The notes below the pieces were generated by a model. That model made no database searches. It was not told the origin of the DNA and saw nothing but the letters and a program-made list of their open reading frames with translations. Position numbers and translations under genes: made by a program. A DNA stretch of 64,000 bases from Verrucomicrobiota bacterium (lineage in GTDB: Bacteria; Verrucomicrobiota; Verrucomicrobiia; Opitutales; Puniceicoccaceae), in the NCBI GenBank assembly GCA_038744685.1, contig JBCDMB010000007.1, positions 79,279-143,278 on the forward strand. Direction: 5' to 3'. This document shows positions 53,201 to 61,471 of this stretch, in pieces. Position 1 is the first letter of the stretch. Every line of letters starts with the position of its first letter.

Positions 53201-55836
53201 TTTTAAAAGTGGCTGAATCACAGTCTGAATACGGAAAACGCCCAAATTCTATTTCGATAGAAGGGGCCTCGGAACACAACCTGCGCGACGTTTACGTGAA
53301 GATTCCCCATGGAAGGACAACCGTAGTTTCAGGTGTTTCGGGCAGCGGCAAGTCCACCCTGGCTTTCGACATTGTCTTCGCGGAAGGTCAACGTCGTTTC
53401 CTCGAGTCCATGTCGGCCTACGCACGCCAGTTCGTGGAGCAACTTCCCAAACCTTCTGTCGAAAAACTCACTGGTCTTGCACCGAGTGTCGCGATCGAAC
53501 AACGCGTGACGTCCGGAACGGCTAAGTCGACGGTGGCCACGATCACTGAAGTAGCACAGTTCCTCCGGTTGCTCTATGCTCGCATCGGTGTCCAACACAA
53601 TCCTGAGACGGGTAACCCAGTGGAGGCCATGGCCGAAGAGCAACTTGTCCGCCTTTTCCACAAGCGTCGCACGGAAATTTCATCCCGCGCCAAGACACTC
53701 TTCCTCGGCTCGCCGCTCGTTCGCTCAAAGAAAGGTCACCACCAACCCATCGCAGACTGGGCAGGTGCCCATGATCACCCGTTTCTCATCTGTGACGGTA
53801 GGTGGATATCCCCTGAGAAGTTTGAAAAGCTTGATCGCTACAGAGAACATGATGTCGACGTGGTCCTTGCAGACATTTCAGCCTGGGACCAAAAAGGGTC
53901 TCAGGAAATCTTCTCCGAGGCGCTGAAGGTAGGAAATGGCACAGCATTTCTCCAAACCAGTAAAACCAGTGAGAAAATCTATTTCTCGCGCACGCGGGTA
54001 GATCCAGAGACGGGTGAATCTTTTCCAGACCTAGACCCAAAACACTTTTCATGGAATTCGCCGAAAGGATGGTGCCCAACCTGTAGGGGGCGGGGCACTC
54101 TTTTGGACGAAAAGGATGAGAATGGCGAAGAGCCAATATGCCCAGACTGCAAGGGAGCACGGTTAGGGGAGATGAGTCGCAATGTCTTTCTCGACACACA
54201 CTCTCTCGGGAAAATTAGTTTCCCTAAACTTCTCTCCCTAAGAGCCTCTGAAGTGATCAGTGTTCTTTCGGAAGTGAAGGGCGGTCCTCGCGAAAGGGCG
54301 ATTCTAGCCGAGATCTTACCGGAAATCCGCGAACGACTGATCTTCATGGAGGAGATTGGACTGGACTACCTCACTCTCGACCGCCCTACCCGCACACTAT
54401 CCGGAGGAGAGGCCCAGAGAATTCGCCTTACGTCCCAACTCGGGTCGAATCTTACGGGGGTGCTCTATGTTCTGGACGAGCCGACGATTGGCCTGCACAC
54501 CCGCGACAACGAAAAGCTCCTTCAATCCATTGATCGGCTCAAGTCGAGGGGCAACACCGTCCTCGTTGTCGAACATGACGCTGACGTTATCCTCAACGCC
54601 GATCGCGTAATCGATGTTGGCCCGGGAGCGGGGGTTCATGGAGGGAATGTCGTCGCAGAAGGAACCCCAGCCCAGATCATTAAAAATCGTCGTTCAGAAA
54701 CCGGGAAATACCTCAAGCGGACCGCTAATCATCCTTTGCGCGGTTCCCGCCGGGAGTTGCCGGAAGGCAACAAGAACTGGATACGACTGGAAGGAATACA
54801 GCTCCGGAATTGGAAAGGTGGCAGTGTCGCAATTCCGCGACGTCGACTCACAGCAGTTTGCGGCGTCTCCGGCGCGGGAAAGTCGACTCTGGTCCATGAG
54901 GCTATTCTTCGCTCGGTCGGGTTCGGATTGGCAAACGACTCAAAACAGTTAGGTGCAGGTGCCTTGAAGAAGATTTTCGGAACCGGACAAACTGGTGCTT
55001 CTTTGATTCGTAGAGTATCCGGCTTCCTGGGAATCCGAAAGGTGATCGAGATCGACCAATCACCGATCGGAAAGACATCACGATCCACTCCAGCCACTTA
55101 CATCGGCGTTTTTGATAAAATTAGAAACTCCTTTGCTTCATTGACCGAAGCAAAGGTCAGAGGACTACATTCAGGATCCTTCTCCTTCAACTCTGCTGGT
55201 GGCCGATGTGAGACTTGTAAGGGTGCGGGCGTCCGCAAGCTGGAGATGAACTTTTTACCTAATGCGTCTGTCGTTTGCGAAGAGTGTGAGGGGAAACGCT
55301 ACCGGGACGATCTTCTCGAAATCCTCTGGCGAGATCGATCGATCGCAGACGTTTTGGAAATGTCATTCGAGGAGGCAGCCGACTTTTTCTACTTCGATAA
55401 CAGCATCCAGAAAGTTCTCCAGCTCATGGTCGAAACAGGACTCGGCTACCTCAAGCTGGGCCAGCCCTCCCCGACCCTAAGCGGAGGTGAAGCACAACGT
55501 CTAAAGCTTGTCAGCGAACTGGCTGAGGGAGGTTCAGGATCCTCTGGATACGAAAACCTTTACCTGCTTGAAGAGCCAACCATTGGACTCCACCTCAAAG
55601 ACTGTGAGCGGCTAACGGGTCTTCTTCATCGTCTTGTCGACGATGGACACACAGTAATTGTCATCGAGCACCAAGCTAACATTCTCGCCGAGGCCGATTA
55701 CCTTCTGGAAATCGGACCGGAAGGCGGGTCTAAAGGCGGGCAAGTGATTCACGCCGGCACTCCGGAAGAGATTGTTCGGAACAAGAAGAGTCCTACCGGC
55801 CCCAGCCTGAGACAGTTGCTCTCGAAGTGCCCATAA
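50287..55836 (+). CDS. uvrA: Double-length UvrA, excinuclease ABC subunit A
   Basis: A DNA-damage-recognition ATPase of nucleotide excision repair. It is 1849 residues, about twice the usual 940, and has four ABC modules. Walker A loops are near 48 (GLSGAGKSSLVFDTL), 650 (GVSGSGKSTLLQKV), 1016 (GVSGSGKSTLAFDIV) and 1526 (GVSGAGKSTLVHEA). All four LSGGE signatures are present. The two halves, each a UvrA unit, join at about 955-990 through a low-conservation linker. Zinc-type motifs CPTCRGFG, CEHCQGLGYEQVEMQF, CPTCRGRG and CETCKGAG occur. The Walker B of the fourth module reads LLEEPTIGLH instead of DEP. The start is GTG at 50287. The linked form is known from Chlamydia. Confidence 0.95.
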   Translation: MIANFGFPTYLTKVPSNLKAIRLKGVRQNNLKNFDLDIPIGKMTVVTGLSGAGKSSLVFDTLHAEGQRRYVETFNAYTRQFLEMMPRPDVDEVENIRPSIALEQKNSVRASRSTVGTMTELCDFFKAWFPTVATLYDPASGKAISDDSPQSIWASISEDPRISSVILVAFAVARPKNISWGEIVESLKKQGYTRIAAGQTLVRLDTRTQEPKKGDRVYVIQDRLKVAPSNRNRFFEAASTAFLHGQGELVILSEEGKLLESFSHGLRSPVSGRVFRRPQPALFSFNSPIGACPTCRGFGRVIGLNRSMVIPDTSLSLNEGAIRAFQGKVYSNSLDDLRRQSKRANLRMDVPWAELTEKERRFVWEGDPDFSPDEEDWSGQWYGIERFFGWLERNVYKMHVRIFLSKYRSYDKCTACDGKRLGEESMCWKWQGFTLPDLYDLEVSSLRRLLADRFESAERGDLLNSILQRLGFLDQVGLGYLTLNRQTRTLSGGETERVNLTTCLGTSMVETLFVLDEPSVGLHPQDIDRLTAILRGLVTQGNTVVVVEHDERIMRAADRLIEIGPKPGKLGGKVTFAGSLAQIQRVPNSLTGQYLSGKKGPVRSFARRKIQMDQRNKNATGRVSFYGASKHNLREVNLHLPLNRFVAISGVSGSGKSTLLQKVIYEGLTAQKGTAVEDPAIIRDIDASTSIGEVVRIDQSSLSKTPRSNPAVLSGAWEDFRKAFAKTDEAMKAGMTASTFSFNTGDGRCEHCQGLGYEQVEMQFLSDLYLPCPVCDGKRFKPEVLAIQLNGFSVHDLMQMEVNEVLKEFAGDPSIVQKLEPIQRVGLGYLSLGHPLNQLSGGESQRLKLVKHLGKVSGNGSLILIDEPTTGLHRHDITNLLSVFEELVEAGNSLVVVEHHPDILCAADWLIEMGPGAGSSGGEIVAAGTPEEVASGNSLSAAFLRDSIQGTTDQKSHTPNSNGKVISFPKEVLKVAESQSEYGKRPNSISIEGASEHNLRDVYVKIPHGRTTVVSGVSGSGKSTLAFDIVFAEGQRRFLESMSAYARQFVEQLPKPSVEKLTGLAPSVAIEQRVTSGTAKSTVATITEVAQFLRLLYARIGVQHNPETGNPVEAMAEEQLVRLFHKRRTEISSRAKTLFLGSPLVRSKKGHHQPIADWAGAHDHPFLICDGRWISPEKFEKLDRYREHDVDVVLADISAWDQKGSQEIFSEALKVGNGTAFLQTSKTSEKIYFSRTRVDPETGESFPDLDPKHFSWNSPKGWCPTCRGRGTLLDEKDENGEEPICPDCKGARLGEMSRNVFLDTHSLGKISFPKLLSLRASEVISVLSEVKGGPRERAILAEILPEIRERLIFMEEIGLDYLTLDRPTRTLSGGEAQRIRLTSQLGSNLTGVLYVLDEPTIGLHTRDNEKLLQSIDRLKSRGNTVLVVEHDADVILNADRVIDVGPGAGVHGGNVVAEGTPAQIIKNRRSETGKYLKRTANHPLRGSRRELPEGNKNWIRLEGIQLRNWKGGSVAIPRRRLTAVCGVSGAGKSTLVHEAILRSVGFGLANDSKQLGAGALKKIFGTGQTGASLIRRVSGFLGIRKVIEIDQSPIGKTSRSTPATYIGVFDKIRNSFASLTEAKVRGLHSGSFSFNSAGGRCETCKGAGVRKLEMNFLPNASVVCEECEGKRYRDDLLEILWRDRSIADVLEMSFEEAADFFYFDNSIQKVLQLMVETGLGYLKLGQPSPTLSGGEAQRLKLVSELAEGGSGSSGYENLYLLEEPTIGLHLKDCERLTGLLHRLVDDGHTVIVIEHQANILAEADYLLEIGPEGGSKGGQVIHAGTPEEIVRNKKSPTGPSLRQLLSKCP

Positions 55837-56060
55837 AACGCTCGTCCTCCAAACGACGACCAGGAGATGAATTGACCTGTCAACATGCCTCTAGAGACTC
55901 CTCCCGGAAGGTCTGGAGATATTCTCATGAAGGCTTCTCAGAAGTGAGATCTCACGATTTGAGGCCTCGAAATTCATCAGCGTAGCTTATCACCGTGTGT
56001 GCAGATTGCTCTAATTCCCTTTCTCCATTGACGCCGAACGACTCTCCTTCGCATTATTGA

Positions 56061-56084
56061 GATTCAGTCTTCATTTAGTGAATC
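56061..56084. promoter_or_regulatory. Inverted repeat before the histidine phosphatase gene
   Basis: GATTCA (56061-56066) and TGAATC (56079-56084) are inverted copies ending 12 bp before the ATG. The rest of the 260-bp gap (55837-56096) shows nothing convincing. It could be an operator or chance. Confidence 0.3.
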
Positions 56085-56096
56085 TTTAGTAACCCG

Positions 56097-56708
56097 ATGA
56101 ATCCAAAAAAACTCACTCTCTCACTACTCGCCAGTGCTCTGACGCTTTCTGTTTTATCGGCAGATGACACAAGCCTCGACGAAGGTTTGAGCAAATCTGA
56201 ATTGTTGGAGCAATTGGAAGAAGGAGGTCTCATTCTCTACATCCGGCATGCAACGACGGAAAAAGACTATGCCGATCAAGTTTCCGCAGACGTAAACGAT
56301 GGTTCGACGCAAAGAGTCCTCAGTGAAGCGGGTTGGCACGAAGCTGTGCACATCGGAAATGCCGTTCGGTTTTACAACATTCCGGTCGGGATTGTCCTGA
56401 GCAGTGAGTATTTTAGAGCATGGCAAACCGCATGGCTCGCCTTCGGCGAATACGAGAAGAATCCCGACTTCAACTTCTTGCCGTTCGAGGACTACACTCC
56501 TGAGCAGTTTGCCGAGATGAAGAAAAGAGTTGCTCCCTACTTGTCTGCTATACCTGCCGACGGGACCAACACCGTAATCGTTGCCCATGACGATCCATTT
56601 GAAGCCGCAACCGGTATCTATCCCGAACCGCAAGGAGTGACGTTTGTCTTGAAACCTCTTGGCGATGGCTACCAAGTGCTGGGGTCAATCGCTCCCGACG
56701 CCTGGTAG
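56097..56708 (+). CDS. Secreted histidine phosphatase-family protein
   Basis: A 203-residue protein with a signal peptide (MNPKKLTLSLLASALTLSVL, cleavage near LSADD). The RHxT-type motif LILYIRHATTEKDY gives Arg50 and His51, LSSEYFRAWQTA supplies Arg107, and VIVAHDDPFEAATG gives His164. The usual RHG is RHA here. The phosphoryl-accepting His and the second His are both kept, so it is probably active. Substrate is unknown. It converges with the FmdB-like gene by 7 bp. Confidence 0.82.
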   Translation: MNPKKLTLSLLASALTLSVLSADDTSLDEGLSKSELLEQLEEGGLILYIRHATTEKDYADQVSADVNDGSTQRVLSEAGWHEAVHIGNAVRFYNIPVGIVLSSEYFRAWQTAWLAFGEYEKNPDFNFLPFEDYTPEQFAEMKKRVAPYLSAIPADGTNTVIVAHDDPFEAATGIYPEPQGVTFVLKPLGDGYQVLGSIAPDAW

Positions 56709-56715
56709 ACTTCTC

Positions 56716-56952
56716 TTAGTTGCTACAATCACAGCTGCCTCCACCGCAGCACCCACCCCCCGAAGAAGGACTGCCACTGGAACCTCGCGCCGTTGAGGGA
56801 CCGACAGAGAACCCGGAATACACTTTTCTCAACTCTTCACCAGTTTCGGGGTGATGGGTGAGAGGTTTATCCTTGATTGACTGAGAAAACTCAAAACGCC
56901 TTGGCTTCTCACCCCTTTTTCTCGGGACGGTTTCGTATTCGTAGTTCGGCAT
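56716..56952 (-). CDS. FmdB-like small protein without the zinc cysteines
   Basis: A 78-residue protein. It starts MPNYEYETVPRKRGEKPRRF and has SQSIKDKPLTHHPETGEELR. This matches the FmdB zinc-ribbon pattern (MPxYEYxCxxCG, PLTxCPxCG, VxR), but both CxxC pairs are replaced by other residues. Cysteines reappear only in a Gly/Ser-rich tail (GGGCCGGGSCDCSN). That tail could bind a metal by itself. Function of FmdB proteins is not known. The gene may be a family member that lost its ribbon. Confidence 0.7.
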   Translation of the reverse strand: MPNYEYETVPRKRGEKPRRFEFSQSIKDKPLTHHPETGEELRKVYSGFSVGPSTARGSSGSPSSGGGCCGGGSCDCSN

Positions 56953-56999
56953 TTCCCAATTTTTGCTGATCGTAGCAAGACCGAGAGACCTTCAGATGA

Positions 57000-57539
57000 T
57001 CACCTGTTTCCGGCTCCACTGGCAGCCTGCTGGACTGGAACTCCCGGCTCTCGAGCACGGCTCCTTCTGAATTGATATCGATTTAATTCAGCGAGGGATA
57101 GCTGATCCACCAGATCCTCAAACCTCACCGCCGGTCGGTCAGCAACAACCGACTCCCGATTGGCACTGTGGTGGAGAGTGTTGAAGCGAATACGCTCCAG
57201 ATTTGATGATGCGAAGAGCAGTCCGCTCCCTCGGAAATCACCAGTCTCCATCATGCCCATGTCAAGCTCCGGGGTCTCAAAGCGGTCGGATTGAAACAGG
57301 TTGATCTTCTCAACCGAAAACTTCTGAGATGCAAATGGGTGGTCAGTGGTTTGAAACGAAGTGGTGTTGTAGCGCCGAGACATCCACTTTCCACTAGGCA
57401 CTGGATTTTCCGAGCTGGTCTCAAAACGTTTCGACTCGATAGCTTCGTTACGCTGGGTAAAATCAATTTGCCGGACTTGAGCACGAACGGATGAACCAGC
57501 GAATAGGCAGAGGAGGCCCAGAAAGACTATTGTTTTCAA
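57000..57539 (-). CDS. Exported protein of unknown function
   Basis: A 179-residue protein with a signal peptide (MKTIVFLGLLCLFAGSSVRA, cleavage near VRAQ). The mature part is polar, rich in Arg, Ser and Thr (KWMSRRYNTTSFQTTDHPFA), with no cysteines and no recognised domain. The C-terminus PGVPVQQAASGAGNR is disordered-looking. It is divergent from fusA over a 179-bp gap. It is 47 bp upstream of the FmdB-like gene on the same strand. Confidence 0.6.
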   Translation of the reverse strand: MKTIVFLGLLCLFAGSSVRAQVRQIDFTQRNEAIESKRFETSSENPVPSGKWMSRRYNTTSFQTTDHPFASQKFSVEKINLFQSDRFETPELDMGMMETGDFRGSGLLFASSNLERIRFNTLHHSANRESVVADRPAVRFEDLVDQLSLAELNRYQFRRSRAREPGVPVQQAASGAGNR

Positions 57540-57718
57540 TGTGAAGATGGCCTAATTCAATCAGGAACTCCGCTAAGCGCAAGAACGCTTCTGCCTGAGG
57601 CTTACACCTCCGAGAGAGTGTGCCCAGCCACCCACCGAGTTCCAAAGCATTCTCTTTCTTTCCTTGCAGTCGGTTTCCACCTCAGTATTTTCGAAAGTTT
57701 TTTTAATAGAGAACATCC

Positions 57719-59806
57719 ATGAGCGACATATCCAAATACCGGAACATCGGCATCTTCGCACACGTTGACGCCGGCAAAACGACTACGACCGAGCGTATTC
57801 TCATGCTAACCGGCCGGATCCACAAAATGGGCGAGGTGCATGATGGTGCGGCAACGACCGATTTCATGGAGCAGGAACAAGAGCGCGGGATCACCATCCA
57901 GTCGGCCGCAACGACCTGTTTCTGGGACGACCACCGTTTCAACATTATTGACACTCCGGGTCACGTTGACTTCACGATTGAGGTCTACCGTTCGCTTAAA
58001 GTTCTAGACGGTGGAATTGGCGTCTTCTGCGGTTCTGGAGGCGTTGAGCCCCAGTCCGAGACCAATTGGCGTTACGCAAACGATTCAAAGGTAGCTCGCC
58101 TGATCTACGTCAACAAACTAGACCGCATTGGAGCCGACTTTTACCGAGTGGTCGACCAGGTGAAAAACGTTCTCGGGGCGACGCCTCTTGTCATGGTGCT
58201 GCCCATTGGAACGGAAAGCGACCTGAAAGGGATCGTTGATCTTCTTACCCGGAAAGCATGGGTGTGGGACGATTCCGGAAATCCGCTCAACTATGAAATC
58301 ACGGATGTTCCCGCAGATATGGTCGAAAAAGTGGAGGAGTATCGTGAGAAGTTGATCGAAACTGCTGTCGAACAGGACGACGAGGTTATGGAGGCCTATC
58401 TCGAAGGAAATGAACCCGATATCGAGACACTCAAGAAGTGTATTCGAAAAGGAACCATTAATCTGTCGTTCTTCCCCACGTACTGCGGATCGTCTTTCAA
58501 GAACAAAGGGGTTCAGCCCCTTTTGAATGGCGTAGTAGATTACCTTCCTGCACCAACTGAGGTCCCACCTCAGCCAGAAATCGATCTGGAAGGGAATGAA
58601 ACGGGTGAGTTTGCAGTGGTCTCCGACAGTGAGCCGCTCCGGGCTTTGGCGTTCAAAATCATGGACGACAAGTATGGAGCTCTCACCTTTACCCGCCTCT
58701 ACTCGGGCACAATCGCCAAGGGCCAATCCGTCCTCAATACGGCCACCGGCAAAACCGAGCGTATCGGACGCATTATCGAAATGCATGCCGATGATCGAAG
58801 TGAGATCGATACTGCCAAAGCAGGTGACATTGTAGCACTTCTCGGCATGAAGTCTGTTCAGACCGGTCACACTCTCTGTGATCCAAACGATCCAGCGACT
58901 CTCGAGCCTATGATCTTTCCCGATCCGGTGATCTCGATCGCGGTTCAGGCGAACGACAAAGGAAATGCAGAAAAGCTGTCAGTCGCCCTCGGCAAAATGG
59001 TTTCTGAGGACCCGTCCTTCCGCGTGGAAACCGATGAGGACTCCGGAGAGACCATTTTGAAGGGAATGGGTGAGCTTCACCTGGACATCAAGGTGGACAT
59101 CCTTAAGCGCACACACGGCGTCGAAGTTTCCGTGGGTGAACCGCAGGTGGCTTACCGGGAAACCATCACCCGAGAGTTCACTGACTCCTACACGCACAAG
59201 AAGCAGTCCGGTGGTGCAGGTCAGTTTGCCAAGATCGACTACACCCTAACGCCACTTGATCCGGGATCCGGTTTCGAATTCGAGTCCAAGGTTGTTGGAG
59301 GAAACGTTCCGCGCGAGTTCTGGCCTGCAGTCGAGAAGGGCTTCAGAAACTCGGTAGAAAAGGGCGTTATGGCCGGATATCCCTGCCTCGATTTCAAGGT
59401 GACTTTAAGCGATGGAGCTTTCCACGCGGTGGACTCGTCAGCGGTCGCTTTCGAAACGGCTGCCAGAGCAGCTTACCGTCAAACAGTTCCGAAAGCCGCC
59501 CCAGAAATCCTAGAACCGATCATGAAGGTCGACGTGTTCTGTGGTGACGATAAGATGGGCGACGTGATCGGCGATTTGAATCGACGTCGCGGGGTCATCC
59601 TGAGCCAGGAACCGGCAGCATCAGGAGTCAGGATCAAAGCGGAAACCCCGCTGAGTGAGATGTTTGGCTACATCGGTGCGTTACGCACAATGACTTCGGG
59701 CCGTGGTCAGTTCTCTATGGAGTTCTCTCACTACGCATCGACCCCGAAGAACATCTCCGATCTGGTTGTCAAGAAGGCCCAAGAGCTCGAGGCGGCCAAA
59801 AAGTAA
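57719..59806 (+). CDS. fusA: Elongation factor G
   Basis: A translocation GTPase of 695 residues, the usual length. The G domain shows AHVDAGKT (14-21), DTPGHVDF and [11 protein letters not shown]. The switch I segment [15 protein letters not shown] and the later EF-G domain IV motif [16 protein letters not shown] are present. Domain V has [20 protein letters not shown]. It is separate from any rps-tuf cluster, a common situation for a second or lone fusA. Confidence 0.95.
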   Translation: MSDISKYRNIGIFAHVDAGKTTTTERILMLTGRIHKMGEVHDGAATTDFMEQEQERGITIQSAATTCFWDDHRFNIIDTPGHVDFTIEVYRSLKVLDGGIGVFCGSGGVEPQSETNWRYANDSKVARLIYVNKLDRIGADFYRVVDQVKNVLGATPLVMVLPIGTESDLKGIVDLLTRKAWVWDDSGNPLNYEITDVPADMVEKVEEYREKLIETAVEQDDEVMEAYLEGNEPDIETLKKCIRKGTINLSFFPTYCGSSFKNKGVQPLLNGVVDYLPAPTEVPPQPEIDLEGNETGEFAVVSDSEPLRALAFKIMDDKYGALTFTRLYSGTIAKGQSVLNTATGKTERIGRIIEMHADDRSEIDTAKAGDIVALLGMKSVQTGHTLCDPNDPATLEPMIFPDPVISIAVQANDKGNAEKLSVALGKMVSEDPSFRVETDEDSGETILKGMGELHLDIKVDILKRTHGVEVSVGEPQVAYRETITREFTDSYTHKKQSGGAGQFAKIDYTLTPLDPGSGFEFESKVVGGNVPREFWPAVEKGFRNSVEKGVMAGYPCLDFKVTLSDGAFHAVDSSAVAFETAARAAYRQTVPKAAPEILEPIMKVDVFCGDDKMGDVIGDLNRRRGVILSQEPAASGVRIKAETPLSEMFGYIGALRTMTSGRGQFSMEFSHYASTPKNISDLVVKKAQELEAAKK

Positions 59807-59875
59807 GTTCCACGCTCGTCTTCGGTTGCCGAATCCTAACTTGGGCGACTAGCCTCGGTTGCGGTTTCGTCTGCG

Positions 59876-60322
59876 ATGCGTGTTTGGCCTCCACTTCAGA
59901 TTCTTATCCTCCTCCTCCTGATTGCGGTTGGGTGGCTGGCTTTGTCGTCAATTGTAGGAAACACAAAGCAGGCGTATGATACGGACCTGTTAACTTCAGT
60001 AGACAAAGCTGACTACGCGGAGCTTTCTCCAAACCCAGTCTTTATCGAAGTGATCGCAACCGCTCCATTTGCGTCGTCTCATGTCGCTCTGGGTGATCAG
60101 AACGTCGAGGTTCTCACCATGACCGATTCGGCATTCTCGGTAGAGTTGGAAAGATGGAACGATGAAGCATTGATTCTCTCGGGGTCATTCGATCCTCGTG
60201 ATCTACCTGTAGCCATCCGCATCGAGGTAGAGGATTCTTCTGAAGGAACCGACAGCACGGTGCATTGGATTCGAAGACCTGCCTCGACAATCACCATTCG
60301 CCGGTCCGATTTCAATGAGTGA
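59876..60322 (+). CDS. Small membrane-anchored protein
   Basis: A 148-residue protein. The N-terminal helix PLQILILLLLIAVGWLALSS (about 5-25) is followed by a beta-rich soluble part (PVFIEVIATAPFASSHVALG) that could lie in the periplasm. It overlaps the ABC ATPase at 60315 by 8 bp, so the two are translationally coupled. No family is recognised. It may be a partner of the ATPase. Confidence 0.6.
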   Translation: MRVWPPLQILILLLLIAVGWLALSSIVGNTKQAYDTDLLTSVDKADYAELSPNPVFIEVIATAPFASSHVALGDQNVEVLTMTDSAFSVELERWNDEALILSGSFDPRDLPVAIRIEVEDSSEGTDSTVHWIRRPASTITIRRSDFNE

Positions 60323-61031
60323 CCGAAAGAAGGGGTGCTTACGGGTGGAGAACCTAACCGTCCACTATCAGAAGAACTGTGCGCTAAAGAATGTCTCATT
60401 TTCCGCAGAAAGTGGAGAATCCGTTGCCATTATCGGTCGGAACGGTGCTGGCAAAAGCACTCTTTTGAAAGCCATCGCTGGTCTCATTCAAGGGGTAAGC
60501 GGAGAGATCCATTGGAACGAGTCGAAGTTGACCAAGGAAGCGATCCGTAGTCTGCTCTCCTACCTTCCGCAGCGCGAGGAGATCGACTGGAACTTTCCGA
60601 TCACCGTTCAGGGCCTTGTTGAAATGGGTCTATACTCGAAAGCCGGTTCCTGGGGAAAGTTTTCGAAAAGACACCGGAACGCAGCAGACGAAGCCATCGA
60701 CAAAATGGGACTCAAGGATCTGACAAAAAGACGAATTGGAGAGCTTTCCGGCGGTCAGCAGCAGAGAGCGTTTCTCGCGAGGGCTGTTGCTGGTGGCGCT
60801 ACCCTGTTTCTGTTGGACGAGCCGTTTTCCGGATTGGATCCATCTGCATCCGAGACCCTTTCACAGATTCTTGTTTCTTTGGTCCAAGAGGGGTCGCTTC
60901 TCCTTGCTTCTCACCACGATTTACCCTCCATTCCACAGACCTTTCAAAAAACCCTTCTCCTGCGGACAGAGCAGATAGGGTTCGGTGTTTCCTCGGAGAT
61001 TCTTTCGCAGACGACGTTGAAGGAGTTTTAG
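60315..61031 (+). CDS. ABC transporter ATPase, manganese/zinc type
   Basis: A 238-residue ATPase. Walker A is GRNGAGKSTLLKAIAGL, the signature is LSGGQQQRAFLARAV, and Walker B is LFLLDEPFSGLDPS. The Q-loop region YLPQREEIDWNFPITVQGLV is the form seen in Mn/Zn/Fe importer ATPases (MntB/ZnuC group). There is no permease or binding protein in the window. The only tightly linked gene is the upstream membrane protein. Substrate is a guess. Confidence 0.85.
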   Translation: MSDRKKGCLRVENLTVHYQKNCALKNVSFSAESGESVAIIGRNGAGKSTLLKAIAGLIQGVSGEIHWNESKLTKEAIRSLLSYLPQREEIDWNFPITVQGLVEMGLYSKAGSWGKFSKRHRNAADEAIDKMGLKDLTKRRIGELSGGQQQRAFLARAVAGGATLFLLDEPFSGLDPSASETLSQILVSLVQEGSLLLASHHDLPSIPQTFQKTLLLRTEQIGFGVSSEILSQTTLKEF

Positions 61032-61150
61032 GTTTTAGGACAGATCCCAATACGGCCTTCCCGCTGGCAAAGTTACTTTCGGAAAGGAGAAGCGACCTGT
61101 TTGCCTACTTTTGTTTGAGTCAACGATGGTTCTTCGATATCTCCCTCCAC

Positions 61151-61453
61151 ATGATTAAGCACATCGTGATTTGGAAATTTAAGGAAACAGCCGATGGCTA
61201 TTCGAAGGAAGAGAACATGAATAGGGTCAAAGAATCCCTCCTCGCCTTGAAGGGAGTGGTTCCGGAGCTTTTGGAAATTGAGGTCGGCCGGGATTTCAAC
61301 GGTTCCCCTGCCTCTTTCGAAATGGCTCTTTACACCGCCTTCGCATCCAAGGAGGACTTGGAGAGTTACCAGATCCATCCTGAGCATGAAAAGGTCAAAG
61401 ATCTGATTGGACCACTGACCCGTGAGCGCGCGGTCGTCGATTACGAAGTGTGA
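61151..61453 (+). CDS. Dabb-domain (stress-responsive A/B barrel) protein
   Basis: A 100-residue ferredoxin-like dimeric alpha/beta barrel. MIKHIVIWKFKE, ALKGVVPELLEIEVGRDF and YQIHPEHEKVKDLIGPL are typical for Dabb. The frame is open to 61115, but the ATG at 61151 begins the first strand. The role in bacteria is unclear. It lies 18 bp before hemN on the same strand. Confidence 0.88.
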   Translation: MIKHIVIWKFKETADGYSKEENMNRVKESLLALKGVVPELLEIEVGRDFNGSPASFEMALYTAFASKEDLESYQIHPEHEKVKDLIGPLTRERAVVDYEV

Positions 61454-61471
61454 AACCGCTCACCTGCGGTG

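Noticed and set aside
58118..58870. Minus-strand frame of 250 residues
   Set aside because: Antisense to fusA, whose identity is certain.
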